Shown in pieces: positions 20,946-29,754 of a stretch of 40,057 nt of DNA. Source of the DNA: a bacterium (GTDB lineage: Bacteria; Methylomirabilota; Methylomirabilia; Methylomirabilales; 2-02-FULL-66-22); the NCBI GenBank assembly GCA_029580855.1, contig JAKPQH010000193.1, forward strand, positions 1 through 40,057. The letters run 5' to 3'. The number at the start of each line of letters is the position of its first letter. Within the stretch, counting starts at the first letter, position 1. Position numbers and translations under genes: made by a program. The notes under the pieces are model-generated. The model saw only the letters and a program-made list of their open reading frames with translations, did no database searches and had not been told where the DNA came from.

Positions 20946-21581
20946 TCACCCCCACATCCGAAACAGCGTCAGCGTCAAGGTTCGGACGGCAGCCCCGAAG
21001 ATCGGGTCCATGATCCCGCTGAAGAACAGCAGGAAAATGATGACAAACCCGTACGGCTCCAGCCGGCTGTAACCGATCGCCTGCCGCAGGGGCAGCAAGC
21101 CGGAAACCACGCGACTGCCGTCCAGGGGTGGGATGGGTAGCAGGTTGAAAACCGCGAGGAGAACGTTGACCCACACTCCCGTCCGGAGCATGGCTCGCAA
21201 CGGAACGACGAGCCAGGACCACTCGGGACCCAGGATCCCCCAGGGGGTGACCCGATAGCACAGGGCGACAACCGCGGCCAGAATCAGGTTACTGCCCGGC
21301 CCGGCGGCGGCAATGAGGATCAAGTCGCGGCGGGGCCGCCGCAGGTGGCGGGCATCCACCGGAACCGGCTTCGCCCACCCGAACCCGATGAGGACGATGG
21401 CGACCGTACCGATGATGTCCAGGTGGGCCATGGGGTTCAGCGTGAGGCGCCCTTGCCGCCGGGCGGTCGGGTCCCCCAAGCGGTCCGCCACCCAGCCATG
21501 AGCGAATTCGTGTATGGTCAGCGCCAAGAGGAAGACGGGTACGAGGACCACCAGCTCTTGGATCGACGCCAGATGGAACAT
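20946..21581 (-). CDS. Site-2 protease family (M50) membrane metalloprotease
   Basis: A 211-aa integral membrane protein of the Rv/YwhC-like M50 subfamily. The zinc motif HEFAHG lies in the first membrane helix (about residue 24), and the third ligand is in NLLPIPPLDGSRV (about residue 150). Five or so hydrophobic segments cover most of the chain. It has no PDZ domain, as is usual for this short subfamily. Its substrates are unknown. The gene is next to trpS and the tRNA nucleotidyltransferase, a neighbourhood I recall as common in related genomes. The start at 21581 is supported by AAAGGGA upstream. Confidence 0.9.
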   Translation of the reverse strand: MFHLASIQELVVLVPVFLLALTIHEFAHGWVADRLGDPTARRQGRLTLNPMAHLDIIGTVAIVLIGFGWAKPVPVDARHLRRPRRDLILIAAAGPGSNLILAAVVALCYRVTPWGILGPEWSWLVVPLRAMLRTGVWVNVLLAVFNLLPIPPLDGSRVVSGLLPLRQAIGYSRLEPYGFVIIFLLFFSGIMDPIFGAAVRTLTLTLFRMWG

Positions 21582-21680
21582 GGGTCCCTTTCTTGGTGCG
21601 AAGATAATTCTCGAAACGTACTCGATCCGCGGGTGTTTGTCAATCGGAGACTCGACGCCGGCGCCAGAAGATACGAGAAC

Positions 21681-24368
21681 TTAAGGAGTTTTCGGCGGCC
21701 GCGGTCTCAGCTCCCGCGGCGCGCCGTTTCCCGCGCTGCGGAACACCTGGGCGAAGCGCTCCCGGACGAAACGCAGCTCGTCGTCCCGGCTCTGAACGTG
21801 GCCGTCCAGCCGCGCGTACAAGAGCGAGTTCAGGATGTCCCGGTACACCGGACCCGGCGGGATGCCCAGCGCCCGGAGGTCGTCGCCCCCCAGGAACGGC
21901 CGCACGCGTCCCTTGGCGGTCAGCGAGTCCCCGATGGCCTTCCGCAGCTCGGGGCGGCCGACCACGGCCATGAGGGCCAGGACGACCTCGGTGGAGGCGT
22001 CCGCCAGCCACCGATGCATCCGGCTGGGCGTCGTCTCCCGAGCCCGCTGGAGGTGCCGTGCCAGACTGCGGAGCCGCCCGAGATCCCGCGCGACGGCGTC
22101 CGCCGTCCTGGGGGGCAGGCTCAGACGCCGCAGGATGGGCCGGGTCTCCGCGCTCGGGCGGTCCTCGAAGAGCACCAAGAGATAGACAAGCCAGGGCGCC
22201 GGCTGCGTGGGCAGGTAGAGGAGGCTGTGCCACGCCAGCACCTCGGCGACACGCTGGAAGCGCTGCTCGGACATCCGCCCCAGGCCGAAGCGCGGGTGGA
22301 TGGCCGCCAGGGCCCCCAGCGCGTCCAACCGCTGCAAGATCGCCCACGGCCGGGGCTCGCCCAGGATCGCCTGCAGCTCGGCGAAGAGGCGCGGGCCCGC
22401 CACCTTGTCCAACAGACCCATCCGGATCGCGTTGGTGCTCAGCTGTTCGGCGTGGCGGCTGAGACGCAGCCCGAACCGCAGCTCGAAGCGGGCCGCCCGC
22501 AGGATTCGGGTGGGGTCCTCGACGAAGCTCAGGTTGTGGATGATCCGGAGCGTCTTGTCCCGCAGGTCCCGCTGGCCGCCGAAAAAGTCCAACAGCTCCC
22601 CGTACCGGTCTCCGCTGAGGCACACGGCCAGCGCGTTCGCCGTGAAGTCCCTGCGGTACAGGTCCATCTTGATGGAGCTGTGCTCGACCGTCGGCAGGGC
22701 CGCGGGGTACTCGTAGTACTCGGTGCGGGCCGTGGCCACGTCCATCTTGAAGCCGTCGGACAGCGTGAGCACCGCGGTGCCGAACTTCCGGTGGCTGGTG
22801 ACCTTGGCGGACAGCCGCGCGCCCAGCCGCTCCGCGAAGGCGATCCCGTCCCCCTCCACCACCAGGTCCACGTCCAGATTCTCGTGGCGCAGCAAGAGGT
22901 CGCGCACGAACCCGCCCACCGCGTAGATCCGCGTGCCGACGTCGTCCGCCACGCCCCCCGCCGTGCGCAGCAGCGACTGGATGCGGACCGGCAGGTGATT
23001 GGCGAGCAGGTTGCGCACGTTGCGCACGGCCGGCTCTCCCAGCTCCCGGTCATCCGGCGCGGCGAAGGTGGGCCGCGTGAGCAGATCCTCGTAGGCGCAG
23101 CGCAGCAGGTCGGCGCGGGTCACGGCCCCGCGCAGGCGCTGCCCCTTCAACACGGGAACAAAGCCCAGACTGCGCTCCACCATGAGCCGCTGCACCTCCG
23201 AGAGCGGCGTCTCGGGCGCCACGCGAGGGAACTCGCCGGTCATGTACTCGTGGACCGCCGCCTCGCCCAGACCGTGAAAGATGGCCTTGTCCACCACCTC
23301 GCGCGTGATCAGACCCACCATGTCGCCGCGCCGCACCACGGGGAGGTGGGCCAGGTTGAAACGGTTCATGATCTCGCCGGCGCTCTGGATCGTGAAGCGC
23401 TCGGGGATGGCCTTCAGGGGCACCGTCATGATGTCCTGCGCCCGCCGGAGCGGCCGGATGACCTCCCGGAGGAGGTGCAGCAGCCGCTCCTTGACCTGGA
23501 AGAGCGTCAGATCCTTGATCGTCGCCGAGGCGGCCGTGGCGTGGCCGCCACCCCCGAACGACTCCACGATCCGCCCCACATCCACCATCTCCAGCCGGCT
23601 GCGGGCCACCAGGTGCACGCGGTTGTCCATGCGCACCAGCGTGAACAGGACGTTGATGTTCTCCATGTCCCGGAGCTTGTGCGTCAGCATCGCCAGGTCG
23701 CCCACGTAGCGGTCCAGCGAGGCCGTGCTGATGACGACGCGCACGCCGTTGACGGTGTGCGTCTCCGCGGAGCGGATGAGCTCGTTCAGCAACCCCACCT
23801 GCACCGCGGTCAACTCGCGGCGGATGAAATCCGACACCAGCGCCAGGTTGGCCCCGCGGGACAGGCAGAACGCCGCGGCGTGCAGGTCGGCCTCGGTGGT
23901 GTTTGTGAACGTGAGGAACCCCGTCTCCTCGTAGATGCCCAACGCGAACAGCGTGGCCTCCTGGGGCGTGACGGCCGTCTCCTGCTCCCGGAGAAGCCCG
24001 AGCAGAATGGTCGTGGTGGCTCCCACCTCGCGGAGGACCTCCAGGCTCCCGGCGATGTCCTTGGGGTGGGCCGGGTGATGGTCGTAGATGTGCACTTCCA
24101 GCCCGGGTCGCCCGAGGATGCCTTTGAGCGGGCCGATGCGCGTTCCGCGCTTCACGTCCACCAGGATCAGACGCGTGATGGCGTCCAGCGGGAAGCCCCG
24201 CAACCGCTCCGCGCGGAGCGGGAACCTGGTCTCCTGCAGGAACTCCCGGACGTTCCGCTCCTGCGAGCCGGGGAAGAGCAGGCGGGCCTTGGGATAGAGC
24301 TTCGCCGCCGCCGCCATGGAGGCCAGCGCGTCGAAGTCGGCGTGGATGTGGGTGCTGACGATCTCCAT
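21681..24368 (-). CDS. DHH-CBS-CBS-tRNA nucleotidyltransferase fusion
   Basis: An 895-aa multidomain protein. A DHH phosphoesterase domain comes first (HADFDALASM near residue 9, YDHHPAH near 95, then the DHHA1 GGGGHATAA block). A pair of CBS domains follows (about 310-440). The class II nucleotidyltransferase/poly(A)-polymerase core comes next, with VGGFVRDLLL, the metal-binding DVDLV, RRDFTANALAV and DPTRILRAARF. A helical C-terminal tRNA-binding region ends the chain. By analogy with related deltaproteobacterial enzymes it probably adds CC or A to tRNA 3' ends; which one needs experiment. The DHH part may act on oligonucleotides. It begins 6 nt after the YihY stop, so the two are co-transcribed. 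Confidence 0.92.
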   Translation of the reverse strand: MEIVSTHIHADFDALASMAAAAKLYPKARLLFPGSQERNVREFLQETRFPLRAERLRGFPLDAITRLILVDVKRGTRIGPLKGILGRPGLEVHIYDHHPAHPKDIAGSLEVLREVGATTTILLGLLREQETAVTPQEATLFALGIYEETGFLTFTNTTEADLHAAAFCLSRGANLALVSDFIRRELTAVQVGLLNELIRSAETHTVNGVRVVISTASLDRYVGDLAMLTHKLRDMENINVLFTLVRMDNRVHLVARSRLEMVDVGRIVESFGGGGHATAASATIKDLTLFQVKERLLHLLREVIRPLRRAQDIMTVPLKAIPERFTIQSAGEIMNRFNLAHLPVVRRGDMVGLITREVVDKAIFHGLGEAAVHEYMTGEFPRVAPETPLSEVQRLMVERSLGFVPVLKGQRLRGAVTRADLLRCAYEDLLTRPTFAAPDDRELGEPAVRNVRNLLANHLPVRIQSLLRTAGGVADDVGTRIYAVGGFVRDLLLRHENLDVDLVVEGDGIAFAERLGARLSAKVTSHRKFGTAVLTLSDGFKMDVATARTEYYEYPAALPTVEHSSIKMDLYRRDFTANALAVCLSGDRYGELLDFFGGQRDLRDKTLRIIHNLSFVEDPTRILRAARFELRFGLRLSRHAEQLSTNAIRMGLLDKVAGPRLFAELQAILGEPRPWAILQRLDALGALAAIHPRFGLGRMSEQRFQRVAEVLAWHSLLYLPTQPAPWLVYLLVLFEDRPSAETRPILRRLSLPPRTADAVARDLGRLRSLARHLQRARETTPSRMHRWLADASTEVVLALMAVVGRPELRKAIGDSLTAKGRVRPFLGGDDLRALGIPPGPVYRDILNSLLYARLDGHVQSRDDELRFVRERFAQVFRSAGNGAPRELRPRPPKTP

Positions 24369-24374
24369 GGCCTG

Positions 24375-25232
24375 TTACGAGCGGTCCCGCGATGGGCGCC
24401 CGGCCCGATCCAGCACGTCCGCCAGCAGTCCGCCGAGCAGGAGGATGATGGCGGTGTAGAAGACCCAGAGCACCAGGCCGACGAACCCGCCCAGGATCCC
24501 GTAGAAGATGTTGTAACGGGCGTAGTGCATGAGATAGGTATTGAACAGCACGCGCGCCTCGAACCAGAAGGCCGCCGCCACACCGGCGCCCGTCATGGCG
24601 TAGGGCCAGCGGATGGCGCGCACCGGTGCGACACGGTAGACGATGGTGAGGAGGCACGCGAGCAGACCCGAGGTGAAGTAGCGCGGGAACCCCGGCGCCG
24701 TGATAAACGGCGGCAGGACGAGACGGGCGCCGATGAGCGCCTCGATCTCCGGCCAGGCCGTCAGGATCCACCCGCCGACCAGCGCCGCCACGAACAGCAG
24801 ACCGGCCGTCGCCAGCATGACGATCGCCACCAGTTTGCGCCGGAGATACGACCGCGTTTCCCGCTCGCCGGACAGCGTGGTGAGGCAGCTGGTGATGGCG
24901 TCAAAGGCCCCCATCCCCACCCAGAGGAGGAATCCGATCCCGAGGGCGCCGGTGACATATCTGGTCTCGACGATGGAGCGCAGAAACGCGTCCACGTCGC
25001 GGCCCGTCGCGGCGGGGATCAGCCGCCGCGTTATGGTCATGACCTGATCCACGCCCCGCTCCGACGATCCGAGGATATACCCGCAGATGGAACTCCCCAG
25101 GAGGAGCAGTGGGATGACGGCCAGCAGCCAGTAGAACGCGATCCCCGCGGCCATCATCATGATGTCGTGCTGGCGCAGCCGCCGGATGACGTCGCGCATG
25201 ACCCGGCGCAGCCATCCCGTCCGTCCCGCCAT
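24375..25232 (-). CDS. YihY/virulence factor BrkB family membrane protein
   Basis: A 285-aa inner-membrane protein with about six transmembrane segments. The ATG at 25232 is preceded by GGAGGGCGGG. Family features are the amphipathic N-terminus followed by MMAAGIAFYWLLAVIPLLLL, the conserved GGFVGLVLWVFYTAIILLLGG block and the acidic/basic C-terminal tail. The function of this family is unsettled; despite old labels it is not an established tRNA-processing nuclease. It is the first gene of the long minus-strand run. Confidence 0.88.
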   Translation of the reverse strand: MAGRTGWLRRVMRDVIRRLRQHDIMMMAAGIAFYWLLAVIPLLLLGSSICGYILGSSERGVDQVMTITRRLIPAATGRDVDAFLRSIVETRYVTGALGIGFLLWVGMGAFDAITSCLTTLSGERETRSYLRRKLVAIVMLATAGLLFVAALVGGWILTAWPEIEALIGARLVLPPFITAPGFPRYFTSGLLACLLTIVYRVAPVRAIRWPYAMTGAGVAAAFWFEARVLFNTYLMHYARYNIFYGILGGFVGLVLWVFYTAIILLLGGLLADVLDRAGRPSRDRS

Positions 25233-25417
25233 CCCGCCCTCCCTGCGGCGTGTACGCGGGTAGCATAGACATTCTCGTCGGGGGACACAAGCCAAAGCCG
25301 CGGGTCTCTCCGGCGGCGCCGGCGCACGGTCCCGCGCCGTTTGTCGTTCGCCTTGCAAGGCCCGGCCGCCTGTGCTAGCGTGCCCGCGGACTGGATGTCC
25401 TCAGGGAGGTGCGAACC

Positions 25418-25738
25418 GTGGGGCAGACCGCGCTGATCCTCTTCTTGATCCTGGCCACGGGGGTGGCCGTTTTCGCCGTGCAGAACGCGGGACCCGTCGT
25501 GGTCCGCTTCGGATTCTGGTCGCTGGAGATGTCGCTGGTCGTGGTCATCCTCGTGGCTGCCGCTCTCGGCGCCATGATGGCATCACTGGTCAGCCTCCCG
25601 GGCTGGTTCCGGGACCGGCGTCGGCTCCGGCACCAGACCAAGGAATTGCAGGCTCTGCGCGCCTCCCGCGCCCCGACGGCGCCCCCACCCTCCCCGCCCG
25701 AACCGCCGAGCCCGAGCCCGCCCGCCCGCAACCTCTGA
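25418..25738 (+). CDS. LapA-domain (DUF1049) small membrane protein
   Basis: A 106-aa protein with two membrane helices (ALILFLILATGVAVFAVQNA and MSLVVVILVAAALGAMMAS). They flank the NAGPVVVRFGFWSLEMSL loop typical of LapA/DUF1049 proteins. A charged helix (RDRRRLRHQTKELQALR) and a proline-rich tail follow. In proteobacteria, LapA proteins act with LapB in lipopolysaccharide assembly; no lapB is seen here. The GTG at 25418 is preferred because AGGGAGG is then properly spaced; the GTG at 25409 would overlap it. It is followed on the same strand by the HtrA-like gene after 89 nt. Confidence 0.8.
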   Translation: MGQTALILFLILATGVAVFAVQNAGPVVVRFGFWSLEMSLVVVILVAAALGAMMASLVSLPGWFRDRRRLRHQTKELQALRASRAPTAPPPSPPEPPSPSPPARNL

Positions 25739-25827
25739 CGACCTCCGGCACCGTCGAGGGCGGCCGCAGGAAGAGGGCTGGCGCCGCCATGGCTGGTACA
25801 TTAGACTCCGCGCCAGGGAGGTGCGCC

Positions 25828-26829
25828 ATGAACGCCGCAACGATTGCCCTCGTCGTCGCGCTCGCCGTCCGCGCCACACCCGCGGTCGCGGAGCAGAGCC
25901 AGCCCCCGCTGCCCGGCCCCGTCACTTCGGCGGATGTCGAGCGGGTGGGCCCCGGCGTCGTCGGCATCGACACCACGATCCCGCTGGATCGCCCCTCGGT
26001 CCTGACCCTGGGTCCGCTGCGCTCCGGCAGCGGCGCGATCGTCGACGCCGACGGCTACGTGGTGACCGTCGGGTACCTCCTGACGGACGCCGAGCGCATC
26101 CAGGTCCGGCTGCGCGACGGCCGGGTGATCCCCGCGCGGTTTGTCGGACAGGACTACGAGAGCGGCATCGGGGTGATCAAGCTGGAGGGCGCGGGTCCCT
26201 GGCCGCATGTTCCCCTGGGAGACTCGTCCGCGGTCCGCACGGGCGATCCCGCCGCCATCGTCGGCGTCACCGGCGAGAACGAGCTCTCGACGACCCAGGG
26301 CCGCATCCGGGACATCCGGCGGTTCACGGGCTACTGGGAGTACCTCCTGGAGCGCGCCTTCATCGTGACTCCCCCGAACCCCTCCTTCGGCGGAAGCCCT
26401 CTGGTGAACGCCCGGGGCGAGATCATCGGGGTCACATCGCTCCGGCTCGGCGATCCGCCGAACGCCAACCTGGCCATTCCCATCGAGTACTTCCGCGCCG
26501 TCGGGGACGAACTGTTCAAGGAGGGTCGCGTCACGAGTCGACCGCCGCGCCCCTGGCTGGGTCTGTACACGGTGGAGACGCCGCGGGGGCTGGCGATTGC
26601 CGGCGCCGCGCCCGCCGGACCCGCCGTCGGCGCAGGCTTTGCCCGCGGCGATGTGATCGTGCGGTTCAACGGGGAAAAGGTGGAGAGCCAGGAGGACTTC
26701 TACCGGAAACTGTGGAGAACGCGGACCGGCGACGAGGTCAACGTCGTCGTCCTGCGCGAGGCCGGGTTCCAGGTCATCTCGGTGCGGACTATGGACCGCC
26801 AAAGCGTTGTCCGCCCGCCCGGCAACTAG
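25828..26829 (+). CDS. HtrA/DegP-like secreted pseudoprotease with PDZ domain
   Basis: A 333-aa protein. The ATG at 25828 has GGGAGG upstream and starts a signal peptide (MNAATIALVVALAVRATPAVA). The chymotrypsin-like fold is recognisable (SGSGAIVDADGYVVT, then LVNARGEIIGVTS, then ANLAIPIEY) and a C-terminal PDZ domain follows (about 240-325). All three catalytic positions are lost: Tyr83 replaces His (GYVVTVGYLL), Gly113 replaces Asp (ESGIGVIKL), and Gly188 replaces the nucleophilic Ser (NPSFGGSPL). The fold-defining residues around them are kept and the frame is intact, so this looks like a maintained binding or scaffold version rather than a decaying gene. It probably acts in the periplasm. 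Confidence 0.85.
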   Translation: MNAATIALVVALAVRATPAVAEQSQPPLPGPVTSADVERVGPGVVGIDTTIPLDRPSVLTLGPLRSGSGAIVDADGYVVTVGYLLTDAERIQVRLRDGRVIPARFVGQDYESGIGVIKLEGAGPWPHVPLGDSSAVRTGDPAAIVGVTGENELSTTQGRIRDIRRFTGYWEYLLERAFIVTPPNPSFGGSPLVNARGEIIGVTSLRLGDPPNANLAIPIEYFRAVGDELFKEGRVTSRPPRPWLGLYTVETPRGLAIAGAAPAGPAVGAGFARGDVIVRFNGEKVESQEDFYRKLWRTRTGDEVNVVVLREAGFQVISVRTMDRQSVVRPPGN

Positions 26830-26945
26830 GCCTGCGGCGGAGTCTCGCCGGCAAGACGCGACCGCACCACGGGGAATCGGCTCCGCGGTTCTCGGGAACG
26901 ACCGACGGTGTCAGCGCTGTGGGATCGGTGGGTGCCGCGATCCAC

Positions 26946-26969
26946 AAACGGGGAGCCACTCCGTTTTTT
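26946..26969 (+). terminator. Probable intrinsic terminator after the HtrA-like gene
   Basis: AAACGG (26946-26951) pairs with CCGTTT (26961-26966), with possible extra wobble pairs in the loop, and the stem runs into a T6 tract ending at 26969. It lies 117 nt after the HtrA-like stop codon. No gene is seen in 26830-27099. Confidence 0.4.
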
Positions 26970-27099
26970 GCGCCGCGGGGACTTGGCGGTCCCGGCGTTT
27001 CTTCGGATGGGCATAGTCCCGACGAGCGGTTCTCCCGCCACCGCGGCTTCGCGACCCTCCGGCCGGCCCCGCCCGCCGCGGATTGGCCACCGCTGCCCG

Positions 27100-28308
27100 C
27101 TAGGTTCCCCTCCGCGGCGCGCCGCAGACGGCGAGCCACGCCACCCAGAAGACGTTCGAGCCGATGGCCAAGACCCACAGAAACCACGCCGGACGGCCGA
27201 CGAGAATCGCGGCCCAGAGGGCAAGGCAGAGCCCGTCGCGGTTCGCCATGGAGACCAAGGTCCCGGCGGCGGGCCGCGGCGGCGTTTCGCGGGCGCGGCC
27301 GCCGCCATGGAGACTCCAGAAGAAGACCGCCAGGAACGATCCGCTGACCCCGAACACCGCGGCGCCGAGGAGGGCCAGGACGCCCGCGCCCGATCCGCCC
27401 GCGGCCACGCGCCACGCGATGCCGGCGATGACGGCCAGATCCACGGCGTGGTCGCTGAAATTGTCCAGCCATTTCCCCAACCGGGAGAACTGGAACTTCA
27501 GCCGGGCGATCTCGCCGTCCACGTGGTCCAGCACGACCGAGCACTGGAACAACGCGAGACCCAGGAGCGAGGTCGCCGCGCCGTCGAGGCGCAGCATCCA
27601 GGCTCCCAGCAGACCCAAGAGCAGGCTGGCCACGGTGACCTGGTTTGGCGTCACCGGCCAACGGACCAGGCGGCGGCTGATGTGTTCCGAGAGGGCCCGG
27701 TTCACGAACCGGTCCACGATCGGGCCGTCCTCCGGGGTCCTCAGCGCGCGGAGCATCCGGCGCTCCACGCCCGGGACATCGGCCGAGGATCCGACGATCT
27801 CCGGCGCGGGGCCTTCCCACGGGATGTGGTGTACCGGCGCGCTGCGCCGGGCCTGCCCGCCGAATCGTTCCACACCGGCCCAGCCGTCCCGCGCCGCCGC
27901 CACGAACGCCGGGTGGAGCGCGGACGGGATCGCCCACGGCGCGCCGCGCACCCCCTCCGCGGTGGCGAGCCCATCCACGTCGCTCGCGCGTGTCCGCCAC
28001 GCCCGCAACGCGCCCGGGTGCACCACGGCCGCGGGAACCGACACGATGCACCGGGCGGGTGCCCCCGGAAGCCGGGAGGCGTCCTCCGCCCAGTGCACGC
28101 GCCCGCGAAGGCGCGGTTCGACGGCTGTGGCTCGCCGGAGCGCCGCCAGTCGGCCGGGCGAGGCAACCACGACCAGCGTGCGGAAACCGGCCTGTTGCGC
28201 CGTCAGGAGCCATCGGGTCACCAGGCTCAGCCCGGCGACCTCGAGGTCGAGCAGCGCGGCGTCCGGGAGTTCATCGCGCGGGCACACCGCCACGGCGGTA
28301 TCGATCAT
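27100..28308 (-). CDS. CDP-alcohol phosphatidyltransferase with degenerate N-terminal NTase domain
   Basis: A 402-aa protein. The C-terminal half is a CDP-alcohol phosphatidyltransferase with about six membrane helices. It carries the complete signature D-x2-DG-x2-AR-x8-G-x3-D-x3-D, from LDHVDGEIAR to WLDNFSD. This class transfers a phospho-alcohol from a CDP carrier to a second alcohol and releases CMP. The N-terminal half (about 1-190) resembles the nucleotidyltransferase domain of bifunctional inositol-phosphate cytidylyltransferase/DIPP synthases (LLDLEVAGLSLVTRWLLTAQ, then FRTLVVVA). It lacks the LAAGxGxR catalytic loop and is probably inactive. A separate NTase with an intact loop lies 4.3 kb away. 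Substrates are unknown. The ATG at 28308 is kept as the natural start. Confidence 0.85.
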   Translation of the reverse strand: MIDTAVAVCPRDELPDAALLDLEVAGLSLVTRWLLTAQQAGFRTLVVVASPGRLAALRRATAVEPRLRGRVHWAEDASRLPGAPARCIVSVPAAVVHPGALRAWRTRASDVDGLATAEGVRGAPWAIPSALHPAFVAAARDGWAGVERFGGQARRSAPVHHIPWEGPAPEIVGSSADVPGVERRMLRALRTPEDGPIVDRFVNRALSEHISRRLVRWPVTPNQVTVASLLLGLLGAWMLRLDGAATSLLGLALFQCSVVLDHVDGEIARLKFQFSRLGKWLDNFSDHAVDLAVIAGIAWRVAAGGSGAGVLALLGAAVFGVSGSFLAVFFWSLHGGGRARETPPRPAAGTLVSMANRDGLCLALWAAILVGRPAWFLWVLAIGSNVFWVAWLAVCGAPRRGT

Positions 28309-28719
28309 ATCCAGGTCTCGCCTTTGCGTGGGAACGTTCGCCTATCCTAAACCACACCCAACTCTGGGCGCAAGACGTGTCGACCGCCGCGGGCGGCTCG
28401 CGACGCCTTGCCGGGCGGCGGGACCCGCGGCGGCCTCGCGCAGGGTCCGCGCAACCGGCCGGCCGCCGTGCTCGGAGACAGAGACCGCCGCTCGCTGCCG
28501 GCGTCGATTTCCTACGGCGCCGAGACGGACGCGTTCGCCCCTTGGCCCAAGGCGCCTGCTGGCCGCCACGGACATCCCGGCCGTGTGCGCACGCGGACCC
28601 ATCGCTGAACCGTGCCGCCCGCGTTTGCTTGACCCCGGCTTGCCGGGAATGTTAAGGTAACGCGCATCGCAAACACCGATCGACCGCACCGCACGACCAG
28701 TGGACGAGGAGGCCACACC
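28309..28719. other. Intergenic region between divergent genes
   Basis: A 411-nt spacer between the phosphatidyltransferase and the ABC substrate-binding gene. Apart from the putative promoter near 28629-28658 I see no gene, tRNA, strong terminator or repeat. Confidence 0.5.
28629..28658 (+). promoter_or_regulatory. Putative promoter of the ABC importer with internal palindrome
   Basis: TTGACC (28629-28634), an 18-nt spacer and TAAGGT (28653-28658). The spacer contains the palindrome CCCGGCTTGCCGGG, which could be a repressor site. The -10 is weak. The start codon lies about 60 nt downstream. Confidence 0.3.
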
Positions 28720-29709
28720 ATGACAAAGCGCGCACTCCTCCGGTGTCTCCCGGTCTGGGGTCTGCTCGTCGCCGCGATATCCCCGGCGGCCGCGGCCGAC
28801 GAGGTCCGTCTCTACACCTACATGCTGGTCATTCAGGAGGACCTCACAAAAGTGCTGTCGGAGAACACCGGGGTCCAGGTGAAGACCCTGGGTCTTTCCG
28901 GGGGCGAATTGTGGGCGCGCGTCCAGGCGGAAAAACCGAATATCGGCGCCGACGTCATCTTCGGCTTCGCGCCGGGCACGGCGATTCTTGGGAAGCGCGA
29001 GGGCCTCTGGGCGGCCTACCCCGATGCGCCGGCATGGAAGGACATCCACCCGCGTTACAAGGACAAGGACGGCACCTACTACGACGTCGGCACGTCGTGC
29101 TTTGTCCTGGTGGGCAACAAGGGCCTGCTGGCGAAAAAGAATCTCACGATGCCCGAAACCTGGTTCGATCTCCTCGATCCGAAGTGGAAGGGGGAGATCG
29201 TCATGCCGTCGCCCGTGACATCCAGCACGGCCTTCATGATCAGCGCCACGTTCCTGCAGCTCCTGGGGTGGGAAAAGGGCTGGGAGTTCATGGAGAGGCT
29301 GGACAAGAACGTGGCCCAGTACACCCGGAGCGGGAATGCGCCGCTGGAGCACGTCGGCCGAGGCGAGTATATCCTCGGGATCGCGTCGGACGAAAAGGTG
29401 CCGCAGCGTCTCCAGCAGGGGTTCCCGATCCTGTGGACCGCCCCGAGGGAAGGATTGGGCTACGAGGGAAACGTCGTCGCCATCGTGAAGGGAACAAAGC
29501 AACTCGAGGCCGCCAGGAAGATCGTCAACTTTGCCGGCACCCAGAAGTTCCAGCGCTGGTTGGCCCAGTTCGGCTATCTGACGGCCCGTGACGAGCCGAA
29601 CCCCATGTACAAGACCAAGCCCAAGCTCGTCGATTATTCCTACGAATGGGCCGCCGACAACCACGCGCGGATCGTCGACACCTGGAAAACGAAGTTCTTG
29701 CGCAAGTAG
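28720..29709 (+). CDS. ABC importer substrate-binding protein (Fe3+/aminoethylphosphonate type)
   Basis: A 329-aa periplasmic protein with a signal peptide (KRALLRCLPVWGLLVAAISPAAAA). The ATG at 28720 follows GAGGAGG. It belongs to the FbpA/AfuA/PhnS cluster of binding proteins. Visible blocks are VRLYTYM at the mature start, ADVIFGFAPGTA, WFDLLDPKWKGEIVMPSPVTSSTA and the VAQYTRSGNAP segment. The last resembles putative 2-aminoethylphosphonate binders (YTHSGSxP, recalled) more than classical iron binders. The tyrosine pair diagnostic for Fe(III) is not clearly present. It is the first gene of a three-gene importer operon. Ligand: uncertain between phosphonate, sugar phosphate and iron. Confidence 0.82.
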   Translation: MTKRALLRCLPVWGLLVAAISPAAAADEVRLYTYMLVIQEDLTKVLSENTGVQVKTLGLSGGELWARVQAEKPNIGADVIFGFAPGTAILGKREGLWAAYPDAPAWKDIHPRYKDKDGTYYDVGTSCFVLVGNKGLLAKKNLTMPETWFDLLDPKWKGEIVMPSPVTSSTAFMISATFLQLLGWEKGWEFMERLDKNVAQYTRSGNAPLEHVGRGEYILGIASDEKVPQRLQQGFPILWTAPREGLGYEGNVVAIVKGTKQLEAARKIVNFAGTQKFQRWLAQFGYLTARDEPNPMYKTKPKLVDYSYEWAADNHARIVDTWKTKFLRK

Positions 29710-29754
29710 CGGCCGGTCGTCCGTGTGTTGACCCTGCTCCGACGACGCGACCCC

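Noticed and set aside
21345..25268. A 1307-codon plus-strand open frame
   Set aside because: It lies antisense to the M50, tRNA-nucleotidyltransferase and YihY genes. Its His/Gln/Arg/Val-rich composition is that of a GC-rich shadow frame, with no family resemblance.
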